DNA of 8,306 bases, from NCBI GenBank assembly GCA_903930095.1, contig CAIYXE010000044.1, positions 1-8,306 on the forward strand, in the 5' to 3' direction. Positions 1 to 5,675 of this stretch are shown here, piece by piece (the first letter of the stretch is position 1; the number at the start of each line of letters is the position of its first letter). The stretch comes from an uncultured Hyphomicrobiales bacterium. GTDB lineage: Bacteria; Pseudomonadota; Alphaproteobacteria; Rhizobiales; Aestuariivirgaceae. The notes beneath the pieces were generated by a model, which was not told where the DNA came from, did no database searches, and saw only the letters and a program-made list of their open reading frames with translations. The translations under genes and the position numbers were made by a program.

Positions 1-770
1 ACCGCCGGGAGCTTGTGCATGTGCAGGCGCTCCTCCTGCACGACCCGGTCATCAGCCGGCCGGATCGACAGGCCACCAGGCGGCGGCACAGGTTCTGACG
101 GCAGGACCGGCGACAGGCGGTCAATGCCAGCCTCCACGACAGCCGAGGATTCGACCGTGTCATGCACGCATTTGAGGCCCACCCAGACGCCCGCATGGCG
201 CGACAGCGCGTATCCGAGCAGTCCGAAGTCGATGATTTCCTGCACGCCAGCCGGGCTGAGCACGGGGATCATTGCATCCATCAGCGCGACGTCGCTCGCA
301 TGGACGACTGTGGAGGATTCGCCCGAATGGTCATCACCGGCGATGGCGATCACGCCGCCATGGGGCGAGGTACCGGCCATATTGGCATGGCGGAACACGT
401 CGCCGGTGCGGTCTACCCCAGGCCCCTTGCCATACCACAGGGCGAAGACGCCGTCGTACTTGCCATCGCCGCGCATTTCCGCCTGCTGTGTACCCCAGCA
501 TGCGGTTGCCGCAAGGTCCTCGTTGAGGCCTGGCTGGAACACGATGTTGCGCGGCGCCAGCACATGTTTCGCGGCCTGGAACTGGTTGTCCACGGTGCCC
601 ACAGGTGAGCCGCGATAGCCGGAGGCATAGCCCGCCGTGTCGAGCCCCGCCCTCCGGTCACGCTCTGACTGCATCAGCATCATGCGCAGGATCGCCTGCG
701 GCCCGGTGAGGAACAGGCGCGTGATCGAAAGATCGTAGAGATCGGCGAGGCTATGGGTCGATTTGGACAT
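1..770 (-). CDS. Indolepyruvate ferredoxin oxidoreductase-type fused 2-oxoacid oxidoreductase, N-terminal part (partial)
   Basis: The frame is open from an ATG at 770 to the left window edge, giving 256 residues without a stop; the rest of the gene lies outside. The protein resembles the N-terminus of the long fused indolepyruvate:ferredoxin oxidoreductases of proteobacteria, which are usually above 1,100 residues. Family hallmarks seen are TAGYASGYRGSP (45-56), FQPGLNEDLAATA (78-90), KYDGVFALWYGKGPGVDR (104-121), HANMAGTSPHGG (128-139), GDDH (145-148) and DAMIPVLSPAGVQ (165-177). The family is cytoplasmic. It uses thiamine diphosphate and Fe-S clusters to decarboxylate a 2-oxoacid (aryl pyruvates or branched-chain oxoacids) to an acyl-CoA while reducing ferredoxin. 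This piece would be the pyrimidine-binding side; Glu84 is a candidate cofactor-activating acid (inference). It lies 42 bp after the acyl-CoA dehydrogenase stop. No Shine-Dalgarno precedes the ATG. An in-frame TTG at 800 is an alternative start. Substrate is unknown; family assignment is secure. Confidence 0.92.
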   Translation of the reverse strand, partial: MSKSTHSLADLYDLSITRLFLTGPQAILRMMLMQSERDRRAGLDTAGYASGYRGSPVGTVDNQFQAAKHVLAPRNIVFQPGLNEDLAATACWGTQQAEMRGDGKYDGVFALWYGKGPGVDRTGDVFRHANMAGTSPHGGVIAIAGDDHSGESSTVVHASDVALMDAMIPVLSPAGVQEIIDFGLLGYALSRHAGVWVGLKCVHDTVESSAVVEAGIDRLSPVLPSEPVPPPGGLSIRPADDRVVQEERLHMHKLPA

Positions 771-777
771 GGCCGCG

Positions 778-805
778 ACTATACTGGATTGGCTGGACAA
801 TCCAA
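778..805 (-). promoter_or_regulatory. Possible promoter with dyad before the 2-oxoacid oxidoreductase gene
   Basis: Reading the minus strand, TTGGAT (805-800) and TATAGT (783-778) are separated by 16 bp and look like weak -35 and good -10 hexamers. A perfect 7-bp inverted repeat, TGGATTG (785-791) and CAATCCA (798-804) around a 6-nt loop, overlaps the spacer and -35. No T-run follows, so it is not an intrinsic terminator; an operator is more likely. The -10 ends only 7 nt before the ATG at 770. The hexamers and dyad are seen; promoter and operator roles are inferred. Confidence 0.35.
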
Positions 806-812
806 TGTCCCG

Positions 813-2015
813 CTACCCCCAGCGCCAGAAATCACCACCCTCCTTGGCGAGGCTGCGCGCCAGCACCATCTTGTGCACCTCGGAAGCGCCATCAACCAGC
901 TTGGCGCAGCGTGCATAGCGGTAGATCCATTCCAGCACCGTATCCTTCGAATAGCCGCGCGCACCGCACAGTTGCACGCCCACATCAGCAGCGCGGTGCA
1001 GCGTTTCCGCCACGTGGATCTTGGCCATGGAGATTTCCTTCTGCGCCTTCTCGCCCCTGTCGAGCTTCCAGGCAGCATGCATGGTGAGGAGGCGGCCCTT
1101 CTCGATTTCGGCGGCCACTTCGCCCAGCATGATCTGCACGCTTTCGCGCTCCGCCAGGGTTGATCCGAAGGCCTTGCGCTCCTTCACATAGGCGTGGGCG
1201 ATCTCGAGGCAGCGCTTGGCAAGCCCCGTCCAGCGCATGCAGTGGGTGAGACGGGCCGGACCAAGCCTGATCTGGGTGAGGCGCAAACCATCGCCCTCCT
1301 CCATCAACCGGTTCTCCTCCGGAATCTCCAGACCATCAAACTCAAGCTCGCAGGTGCCGCCGAGTTCTTCCGGCCCCATGGTGGGCACGCGGCGGAGAAT
1401 GCGCCAGCCCGGCTGGTCACTGTGGAAGAGGAAAGCCGAGAGACCGTTGCGCGCATCATCCGAGGTGCGCGCGACGAGGATGAAATGGGTGGCGCCATCA
1501 GCCCCGGAGATGAACCATTTCCGGCCGTGGACAATGTATTTTCCACCATGCCTTTCGGCCCTCGTCAGCATCATGCCGCCAGGGTCCGAGCCCGAGCCCG
1601 GATGTGGCTCCGTCATCACGAAGGATGAGCGGATGCTGCCATCGATGATGGGCTGCAGCCACTTGTCCTTCTGGGCATCGGTCTTCAGCACCTTGTTGAG
1701 GACGTTCATGTTGCCATCATCGGGGGCCGCACAGTTGAAGACCAGCGGGCCGAAGATCGAGCGGTTCGCCTCCTCGTAGAAGGCAGCCCAGCCGATCATG
1801 GGCAGGCCCAGCCCCCCGCGCGCCTGCGGCATTTGCGGCGCCCACAGGCCTTCGGCCTTGGCCCTGTCGCGCAGCGGCCTCAGGACATCGAGGCGGATGT
1901 TCTCATGCGGGTCATAGTTCGCCCGGTCGGTTTCGAGCGGCAGCACATGCGCCTCGATGAAGGCTCCAGCCTTCCGGCGGAGTGTTTCGATTTCGGGGGG
2001 AAGGGAAAAGTCCAT
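813..2015 (-). CDS. Acyl-CoA dehydrogenase (ACAD10/11-like branch)
   Basis: This is a complete 400-residue protein, normal length for the flavin acyl-CoA dehydrogenases. These cytoplasmic FAD enzymes desaturate an acyl-CoA at the alpha,beta position and pass electrons to electron-transfer flavoprotein. An N-terminal helical domain (about 1-125) is followed by the middle beta domain with MTEPHPGSGSDP (134-145) and WFISGADGA (167-175). The C-terminal helical domain carries RKAFG (280-284) and QLCGARGYSKDT (348-359). At the usual catalytic-base position, the sequence VDGASEVHK (374-382) has Asp375 where medium-chain enzymes have Glu in YEGT. An acid in a DGxxEVH context is typical of the ACAD10/11-like branch, which includes 4-hydroxyacyl-CoA-related enzymes, but the substrate is not proven. 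The gene starts 13 bp after the SDR stop and is surely co-transcribed with it. The ribosome site is weak (AAAG-rich). Family is certain; substrate is open. Confidence 0.95.
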   Translation of the reverse strand: MDFSLPPEIETLRRKAGAFIEAHVLPLETDRANYDPHENIRLDVLRPLRDRAKAEGLWAPQMPQARGGLGLPMIGWAAFYEEANRSIFGPLVFNCAAPDDGNMNVLNKVLKTDAQKDKWLQPIIDGSIRSSFVMTEPHPGSGSDPGGMMLTRAERHGGKYIVHGRKWFISGADGATHFILVARTSDDARNGLSAFLFHSDQPGWRILRRVPTMGPEELGGTCELEFDGLEIPEENRLMEEGDGLRLTQIRLGPARLTHCMRWTGLAKRCLEIAHAYVKERKAFGSTLAERESVQIMLGEVAAEIEKGRLLTMHAAWKLDRGEKAQKEISMAKIHVAETLHRAADVGVQLCGARGYSKDTVLEWIYRYARCAKLVDGASEVHKMVLARSLAKEGGDFWRWG

Positions 2016-2028
2016 CTGTCTTTACTTT

Positions 2029-2799
2029 CTATGCGAGGGCATGGCCGCCATCGACGCGCAGCGCGGCGCCCGTCATGAAGCCCGATGCCCGCGAAGACGC
2101 CAGCAGCAGGATCACGCCGTCGAGATCGGAGGGATCGCCCGCGCGGCGCTGCGGAATGCGGCTGATCATGTCCTGGCCCGCCGGGCTGGAAAGGTAGCCG
2201 TCCGTCATCTCGCTCGCGATGAAGCCGGGGCAGATGGCGTTGACGCGGATGCCGTGGCGCGCCCATTCAAGCGCCTGGGCCTTTGTCATATGCAGGACCG
2301 CCGCCTTGCTGACGGCATAGGCGGCGGAGGAGACGCCCACCTTCTCAGCCACCAGGGATGCGATGTTGATGATGGCTCCGGGGCTCTGCCGGGCAATAAG
2401 GCGCCCCGCGAAAGCGCGTGAGAGGTGCCAGACCGCTTCGACATTGGTCCTCTGCACCGCTGCCCACTCTTCCTCAGCGGTGTCCAGGATGCGCTTTCCG
2501 GACGCAATCCCGGCATTGTTGACGAGCAGCGTCAGCGGCCCAAAATGCCGCTCGGCCTCCTCCAGCGCGGCGCTGAACCCTTCCGGGGCCGTCACGTCGA
2601 GGGCGAGTGGCGCAATGCCCTCCTGCTCGCCCGCCAGTTCGGCCAGGCGGTCCACGCGGCGCGCCGCCGCAACCACCTTCGCGCCATGCGCCGCAAGCAC
2701 CCGGGCAAAGCGCCGGCCGAGGCCGGAGGATGCACCCGTGACCAAAACCACCTCGCCTGAGAGGTCGAAAAGCTGTTGTGCGGGCGTGATTTGAGCCAT
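2029..2799 (-). CDS. SDR-family NAD(P)-dependent oxidoreductase
   Basis: This is a complete 256-residue classical short-chain dehydrogenase/reductase. The Rossmann dinucleotide motif is TGASSGLG (21-28). The NNAG motif is at 94-97, the helix-4 Asn at 119, the catalytic Ser at 148 and YAVSK at 161-165, so the Asn-Ser-Tyr-Lys tetrad is intact. Arginines after the second strand (AARR, 45-48) hint at NADP(H) preference, though this is only a guide. CPGFIASEMTD (190-200) and the C-terminal VDGGHALA end are typical. It is soluble and oxidises or reduces a secondary alcohol or ketone. It is the first gene of the minus-strand unit with the acyl-CoA dehydrogenase and the oxidoreductase, so a hydroxyacyl-CoA or related alcohol is a reasonable but unproven substrate. 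The ATG at 2799 has a good ribosome site (GGGGAAG, 2808-2814). Its promoter must lie in the 66 bp shared with the divergent hydrolase gene. Confidence 0.95.
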   Translation of the reverse strand: MAQITPAQQLFDLSGEVVLVTGASSGLGRRFARVLAAHGAKVVAAARRVDRLAELAGEQEGIAPLALDVTAPEGFSAALEEAERHFGPLTLLVNNAGIASGKRILDTAEEEWAAVQRTNVEAVWHLSRAFAGRLIARQSPGAIINIASLVAEKVGVSSAAYAVSKAAVLHMTKAQALEWARHGIRVNAICPGFIASEMTDGYLSSPAGQDMISRIPQRRAGDPSDLDGVILLLASSRASGFMTGAALRVDGGHALA

Positions 2800-2823
2800 C
2801 GGTTGGACTTCCCCTGCCGGTCG

Positions 2824-2835
2824 GTCTATCTAGAC
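2824..2835. promoter_or_regulatory. Palindrome between divergent SDR and PuuD-like genes
   Basis: The 66-bp region between the two divergent starts contains GTCTA-TC-TAGAC, a perfect 5-bp inverted repeat around two bases. A palindrome in so short a shared promoter region could be an operator acting on both genes. Promoter hexamers here are poor: TTGGAC at 2803-2808 with TATCTA at 2827-2832 on the plus strand, 18 bp apart, matches weakly. The palindrome is seen; its function is a guess. Confidence 0.22.
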
Positions 2836-2865
2836 GCCAAACCAGATGATCCACAAGGTTCGGAA

Positions 2866-3642
2866 ATGTCCTACCTGCCCCTCGTCGGACTGCCGGCGGA
2901 TACCTACGAAAACCACGGCTTCCTGTTCCATTCGATCGGCGACAAGTACCTGCGCGCCGTGGCCGAGGTGGCGCTGTGCTCGCCGGTCATGATCCCGTCC
3001 ATGCTGGATGCTCTGGAGCTTGACGCCCTGCTCGATCATTTCGACGGCATCGTCATCACCGGGGCCGTCTCGAACGTGCATCCGCCGCATTATGGCGAGC
3101 AGCCCTCGCCCGCCCATGAGCCATATGACCATGCCCGCGACGCGGTGACGCTGCGGCTGATCGAGAAGGTGGTGAAGCGTGGGCTTCCGCTGTTCTGCAT
3201 CTGCCGCGGCTTCCAGGAGCTGAACGTCGTGATGGGCGGAACGCTCGAGACCGAGTTGCAGGACATCGAGGGCCGCCTCGACCACCGCGCGCCCAAGCAT
3301 GACGACGTCGACGTGCGCTATGCGCCCGCCCACGCCATCAACATCCGCCCCGGCGGCATTCTCGAGCAGATCCTGGGCAAGCGCGAGACCATGGTGAACT
3401 CGATCCACCGCCAGGGCATCAAGCGGCTGGCCAAGGGCCTTGCGGTCGAGGCCACCGCTCCGGACGGCATCATCGAGGCAGTCTCGGTGCGCGACGCCAA
3501 GGGCTTCGCCATCGGCACGCAATGGCACCCGGAGTTCAAGGCGCTGGGCAATCCCGACTCGGTGAAGCTGTTCACCGCCTTCGGCAATGCGGTGCGCGCC
3601 TATGCCAAGGCACGCGGGAAGTCGATGCGGGCGATCGCCTGA
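2866..3642 (+). CDS. Gamma-glutamyl-gamma-aminobutyrate hydrolase (PuuD)-family class I glutamine amidotransferase-like protein
   Basis: This is a 258-residue protein of the peptidase C26/PuuD family, at the usual length. The nucleophile elbow is CICRG (111-115) with Cys113. His221 and Glu223 in TQWHPEF (218-224) complete the Cys-His-Glu triad. GVDN-like family landmarks are GIVITGAVSNVHP (61-73), MGGTLETELQD (123-133) and the NSIHRQGI loop (178-185). PuuD releases GABA from gamma-glutamyl-GABA in glutamylated putrescine breakdown; relatives hydrolyse other gamma-glutamyl amides. No other putrescine genes are visible here, so the exact substrate is unproven. No signal peptide is seen, so it should be cytoplasmic. 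The ATG at 2866 is chosen because it has AAGG 7 nt upstream and the N-terminus then starts at the family's first strand (SYLPLVGLP). An upstream in-frame ATG at 2776 would overlap the SDR gene and add 30 residues of poor character. It converges on the 2-hydroxyacid dehydrogenase gene. Confidence 0.92.
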   Translation: MSYLPLVGLPADTYENHGFLFHSIGDKYLRAVAEVALCSPVMIPSMLDALELDALLDHFDGIVITGAVSNVHPPHYGEQPSPAHEPYDHARDAVTLRLIEKVVKRGLPLFCICRGFQELNVVMGGTLETELQDIEGRLDHRAPKHDDVDVRYAPAHAINIRPGGILEQILGKRETMVNSIHRQGIKRLAKGLAVEATAPDGIIEAVSVRDAKGFAIGTQWHPEFKALGNPDSVKLFTAFGNAVRAYAKARGKSMRAIA

Positions 3643-3660
3643 AGCTTGGACTCGCGGAGG

Positions 3661-3717
3661 GAGGCCCTCATCCGCCCTGTCGGGCACCTTTTCCCATTGC
3701 TACGCAACGGGAGAAGG
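3661..3717 (+). repeat. REP/RIME-like intergenic hairpin repeat, copy A
   Basis: This 57-bp unit has a GAGGCCCTCATCC head and a short stem, GCCC (3674-3677) with GGGC (3682-3685). Then comes a 14-nt hairpin arm pair (3687-3700 and 3704-3717) around the loop TAC, with one wobble and one mismatch. The reverse complement of copy B aligns with it over the whole length without gaps. It sits 18 bp after the PuuD-like stop. No T-run follows, so it is not a classical terminator by itself. It resembles the palindromic repeats of rhizobial intergenic regions; membership of a named family was not checked. Confidence 0.8.
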
Positions 3718-3739
3718 GACAGCTGTGAGATGATTATCC

Positions 3740-3796
3740 CCTTCTCCCGTCCCGAAGGGATGGGAGAAGGTGGCCGGCAGGCCGGATGAGGGCCTC
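3740..3796 (-). repeat. REP/RIME-like intergenic hairpin repeat, copy B (inverted to A)
   Basis: This is the second 57-bp unit, inverted relative to copy A and separated from it by 22 bp (3718-3739). The main hairpin pairs 3740-3753 with 3757-3770 around GAA, with a single G-T wobble. The short stem is GGCC (3772-3775) with GGCC (3780-3783). The unit ends one base from the stop codon of the 2-hydroxyacid dehydrogenase (3798-3800). Together A and B fill the convergent junction and could fold into a larger bipartite structure. Confidence 0.8.
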
Positions 3797-3797
3797 T

Positions 3798-4787
3798 TCA
3801 CAGCATTGACGGCAGCACGCGGTCCGGCGGGTTATGCCCATCCACCCAGGTCTTGATGTTGATGATGACCTTTTCGCCCATGTCGATGCGGCCTTCGATG
3901 GTGGCTGAGCCCATGTGAGGCAGAAGCACGGCCTTCTTGGCCTTGAGCAGGCGCGGGTTGACGGCGGGCTCATGCTCGAACACGTCGAGGCCTGCGCCGC
4001 CCAGCTCGCCTGCCTCCAGCATGCGCGCCAGTGCGTTCTCGTCGATCACCTCGCCGCGCGCGGTGTTGACGATGATCGCCTCCTTTTTCATCAGCTTGAG
4101 GCGGCGTGCTGACAACAGGTGATAGGTGGCAGGCGTGTGCGGGCAGTTGACGGAGACGATGTCCATGCGCGCCAGCATCTGGTCGAGGCTTTCCCAATAG
4201 GTCGCCTCGAGCTCCTCCTCCACCTTCGGGTGGACGGGCTTGCGGTTGTGATAGTGGATCTGGAGGCCGAAGGCCTTGGCGCGGCGGGCAACCGCGGTGC
4301 CGATGCGGCCCATGCCGATGATGCCCAGGCGCTTGCCGCCGATCCTGTGGCCCAGCATCCAGGTGGGTGACCATCCGGCCCAGCTGTTGTCCGCCCCGAT
4401 CACCTTTGCTCCCTCGATGATGCGGCGTGACACGGCCATGATGAGCGCCATGGTGAAGTCTGCCGTGTCTTCCGTCAGCACGCCCGGCGTGTTGGTGACG
4501 GTGATGCCGCGCGACAGGGCCGTCTCGACGTCGATGTTGTCGACACCGTTGCCGAAATTGGCGATGAGCTTGAGCTGCTCTCCCGCCTGCATCAGCACCG
4601 CCTTGTCGATCCTGTCGGTGACGGTGGGCACAAGCACTTCTGCCGTCTTCACGGCCTCTGCCAGCCCCGCCTTGTCCATGGGCTCGTCGGTCGCATTGAG
4701 CCTCGTGTTGAACAGCTCCATCATCCTGGTCTCGACGACGTCGGGCAGCTTCCGGGTGACGACGACGATGGGCTTGCGCTTGCTCAT
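3798..4787 (-). CDS. gyaR: D-2-hydroxyacid dehydrogenase, glyoxylate/hydroxypyruvate reductase type
   Basis: This is a complete 329-residue D-isomer-specific 2-hydroxyacid dehydrogenase. The catalytic domain begins with KPIVVVTRKLP. ANFGNGVDNIDV (76-87) and NTPGVLTEDTADFTMAL (99-115) are characteristic of glyoxylate reductases. The nucleotide-binding loop is GMGRIG (158-163). NRK (181-183) after the second strand suggests NADPH use. The catalytic trio is Arg244 (NTARG), Glu273 (EHEP) and His291 (PHMGSAT). The likely reaction is reduction of glyoxylate to glycolate and hydroxypyruvate to D-glycerate in the cytoplasm, with broader 2-oxoacid activity possible; the gene symbol is by family resemblance. 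The ATG at 4787 has AGGA (4795-4798) 7 nt upstream. The gene diverges from the SH3-repeat protein and converges on the PuuD-like gene across the repeat pair. A phosphoglycerate dehydrogenase role is less likely because no ACT-type regulatory domain follows. Confidence 0.93.
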   Translation of the reverse strand: MSKRKPIVVVTRKLPDVVETRMMELFNTRLNATDEPMDKAGLAEAVKTAEVLVPTVTDRIDKAVLMQAGEQLKLIANFGNGVDNIDVETALSRGITVTNTPGVLTEDTADFTMALIMAVSRRIIEGAKVIGADNSWAGWSPTWMLGHRIGGKRLGIIGMGRIGTAVARRAKAFGLQIHYHNRKPVHPKVEEELEATYWESLDQMLARMDIVSVNCPHTPATYHLLSARRLKLMKKEAIIVNTARGEVIDENALARMLEAGELGGAGLDVFEHEPAVNPRLLKAKKAVLLPHMGSATIEGRIDMGEKVIINIKTWVDGHNPPDRVLPSML

Positions 4788-4823
4788 GCGGTAATCCTGG
4801 CTCCAGCCTCAGTGTGCAACATA

Positions 4824-4853
4824 ATCTTAACCGTGCCGGATCAATCCTGTCAC
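4824..4853 (-). promoter_or_regulatory. Candidate promoter and dyad for the 2-hydroxyacid dehydrogenase gene
   Basis: On the minus strand GTGACA (4853-4848) and TAAGAT (4829-4824) are 18 bp apart and resemble -35 and -10 hexamers, 36 bp before the ATG. A perfect inverted repeat GGATCA (4838-4843) and TGATCC (4854-4859), spaced by 10 bp, brackets the -35 and could be an operator. Both are seen in the sequence; activity is inferred. Confidence 0.35.
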
Positions 4854-4874
4854 TGATCCATATCGCCTCCTCCG

Positions 4875-4903
4875 TTGGCACAGGAGGGCGCGTGGTGTAA
4901 ACT
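4875..4903 (+). promoter_or_regulatory. Candidate promoter for the SH3-repeat protein
   Basis: TTGGCA (4875-4880, five of six to the sigma-70 consensus) and TAAACT (4898-4903, four of six) are spaced by the ideal 17 bp, about 70 bp before the gene. It points rightwards in the 194-bp divergent region. Function is inferred from hexamers only. Confidence 0.45.
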
Positions 4904-4981
4904 GGCTTTGTGTCGAACGGGCCCCGGCCAAATGGCGCGCATCTGCGCGGATGACGGGGATCGAAGGGGATTTCATTGATC

Positions 4982-5590
4982 ATGGCGGGAAGCCCGGGCC
5001 GCAATCGGCGTTTTGGCTCCATCATTCTGAGCGTGGCCTGTATCGGTGTGGCGGCGGCGGTCGCATGGTCGGTCATCGGCAAGCGGACCGATTCGCAGGC
5101 CATTGCGGCGCCGGGCGAGGTGACGGGCTCAATCGTGGGGGAGACCCAGCGGCCCGTCGGGCCCTCGGGCCTGCCGATTCCCCGTTTCGTGTCGCTCAAG
5201 GCTGAGAAGGTGAATGTGCGGCGCGGCCCCTCGAGCGATCATCCGGTCGCCTGGGTGTTCCAGCGCAAGGGCCTTCCCGTTGAAATCGTTGCAGAATTTG
5301 AAAACTGGCGGCGGGTACGCGATTCTGACGGTGAAGAAGGCTGGATCCTCCAGAACATGCTCTCCGGCAAGCGCACCGCCGTGATTGCACCCTGGAAGCA
5401 GGGCCAGACTGTGCCGCTCCTCGCCAACGCCCAGCCGGGTGCCGGATTGGTCGCCCAGGCCGCCGCAGGGGTGCTGGCTGAGGTTGAGGGCTGCAACGGC
5501 CAGTGGTGCCAAGTCGATGCGGGCAGCTACGACGGCTTCGTCGAGCAGACCCAGTTGTGGGGTGTCTATCCAGGCGAGAAGGTGGACTGA
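4982..5590 (+). CDS. Membrane-anchored SH3-repeat protein (SH3_4/DUF1058-like)
   Basis: This is a 202-residue protein with a basic start (GRNRRFG), one hydrophobic segment at about 12-32 (SIILSVACIGVAAAVAWSVI) and a Pro/Gly-rich linker. Two bacterial SH3-like repeats follow, at about 68-130 and 132-195. The first has VNVRRGPSSDHPVAWVF (78-93) and a GEEGWI turn (118-122). The second has CNGQWCQV (171-178) and YDGFVEQTQLWGVYP (183-197). The layout indicates a single-pass or signal-anchored protein with its SH3 repeats in the periplasm, where such domains often contact peptidoglycan. No enzyme domain is present. Two Cys (171, 176) in the second repeat could form a disulfide. The start is uncertain: AAGGGGA (4964-4970) is 11 nt before ATG 4982 but 5 nt before an in-frame TTG at 4976, which would add two residues. 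It converges on dnaJ across repeat copy C. The precise role is unknown. Confidence 0.88.
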   Translation: MAGSPGRNRRFGSIILSVACIGVAAAVAWSVIGKRTDSQAIAAPGEVTGSIVGETQRPVGPSGLPIPRFVSLKAEKVNVRRGPSSDHPVAWVFQRKGLPVEIVAEFENWRRVRDSDGEEGWILQNMLSGKRTAVIAPWKQGQTVPLLANAQPGAGLVAQAAAGVLAEVEGCNGQWCQVDAGSYDGFVEQTQLWGVYPGEKVD

Positions 5591-5617
5591 GAAACAAGGG
5601 AAAGCTCACCACGAGTG

Positions 5618-5672
5618 CCTTCTCCCGTCCGCAGGACGGGGGAAGGTGGCGGGCAGGCCGGATGAGAGCCTT
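5618..5672 (-). repeat. REP/RIME-like intergenic hairpin repeat, copy C
   Basis: This third copy is in the same orientation as copy B. The hairpin pairs 5618-5630 with 5634-5646 around GCA with one wobble, one base pair shorter at the tip than copies A and B. A tail ending in GGCAGGCCGGATGAG (5652-5666) matches copy B closely. The short second stem has one mismatch here (GGCG against GGCC). It fills the junction between the SH3-repeat gene and dnaJ and ends three bases from the dnaJ stop codon. Confidence 0.78.
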
Positions 5673-5675
5673 TTC

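Noticed and set aside
13..618. Plus-strand frames of up to 201 codons at the left edge
   Set aside because: The minus strand encodes a clear indolepyruvate-oxidoreductase N-terminus over the same bases; the plus frames have no family motifs.
2830..3687. A 285-codon minus-strand frame opposite the PuuD-like gene
   Set aside because: It is an antisense shadow. The plus strand has an intact catalytic triad and family motifs, and the minus frame would run across repeat copy A and the divergent promoter region.
3661..3796. Classical rho-independent terminator or CRISPR repeats
   Set aside because: The stems are not followed by a T-run in either direction, and there are only two inverted units with no spacer array.
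3970..5199. A 409-codon minus-strand frame overlapping the 2-hydroxyacid dehydrogenase and SH3 genes
   Set aside because: Its composition is low-complexity (Arg, His, Gly, Ala), it matches no family I recognise, and both well-defined genes occupy the same DNA in other frames.
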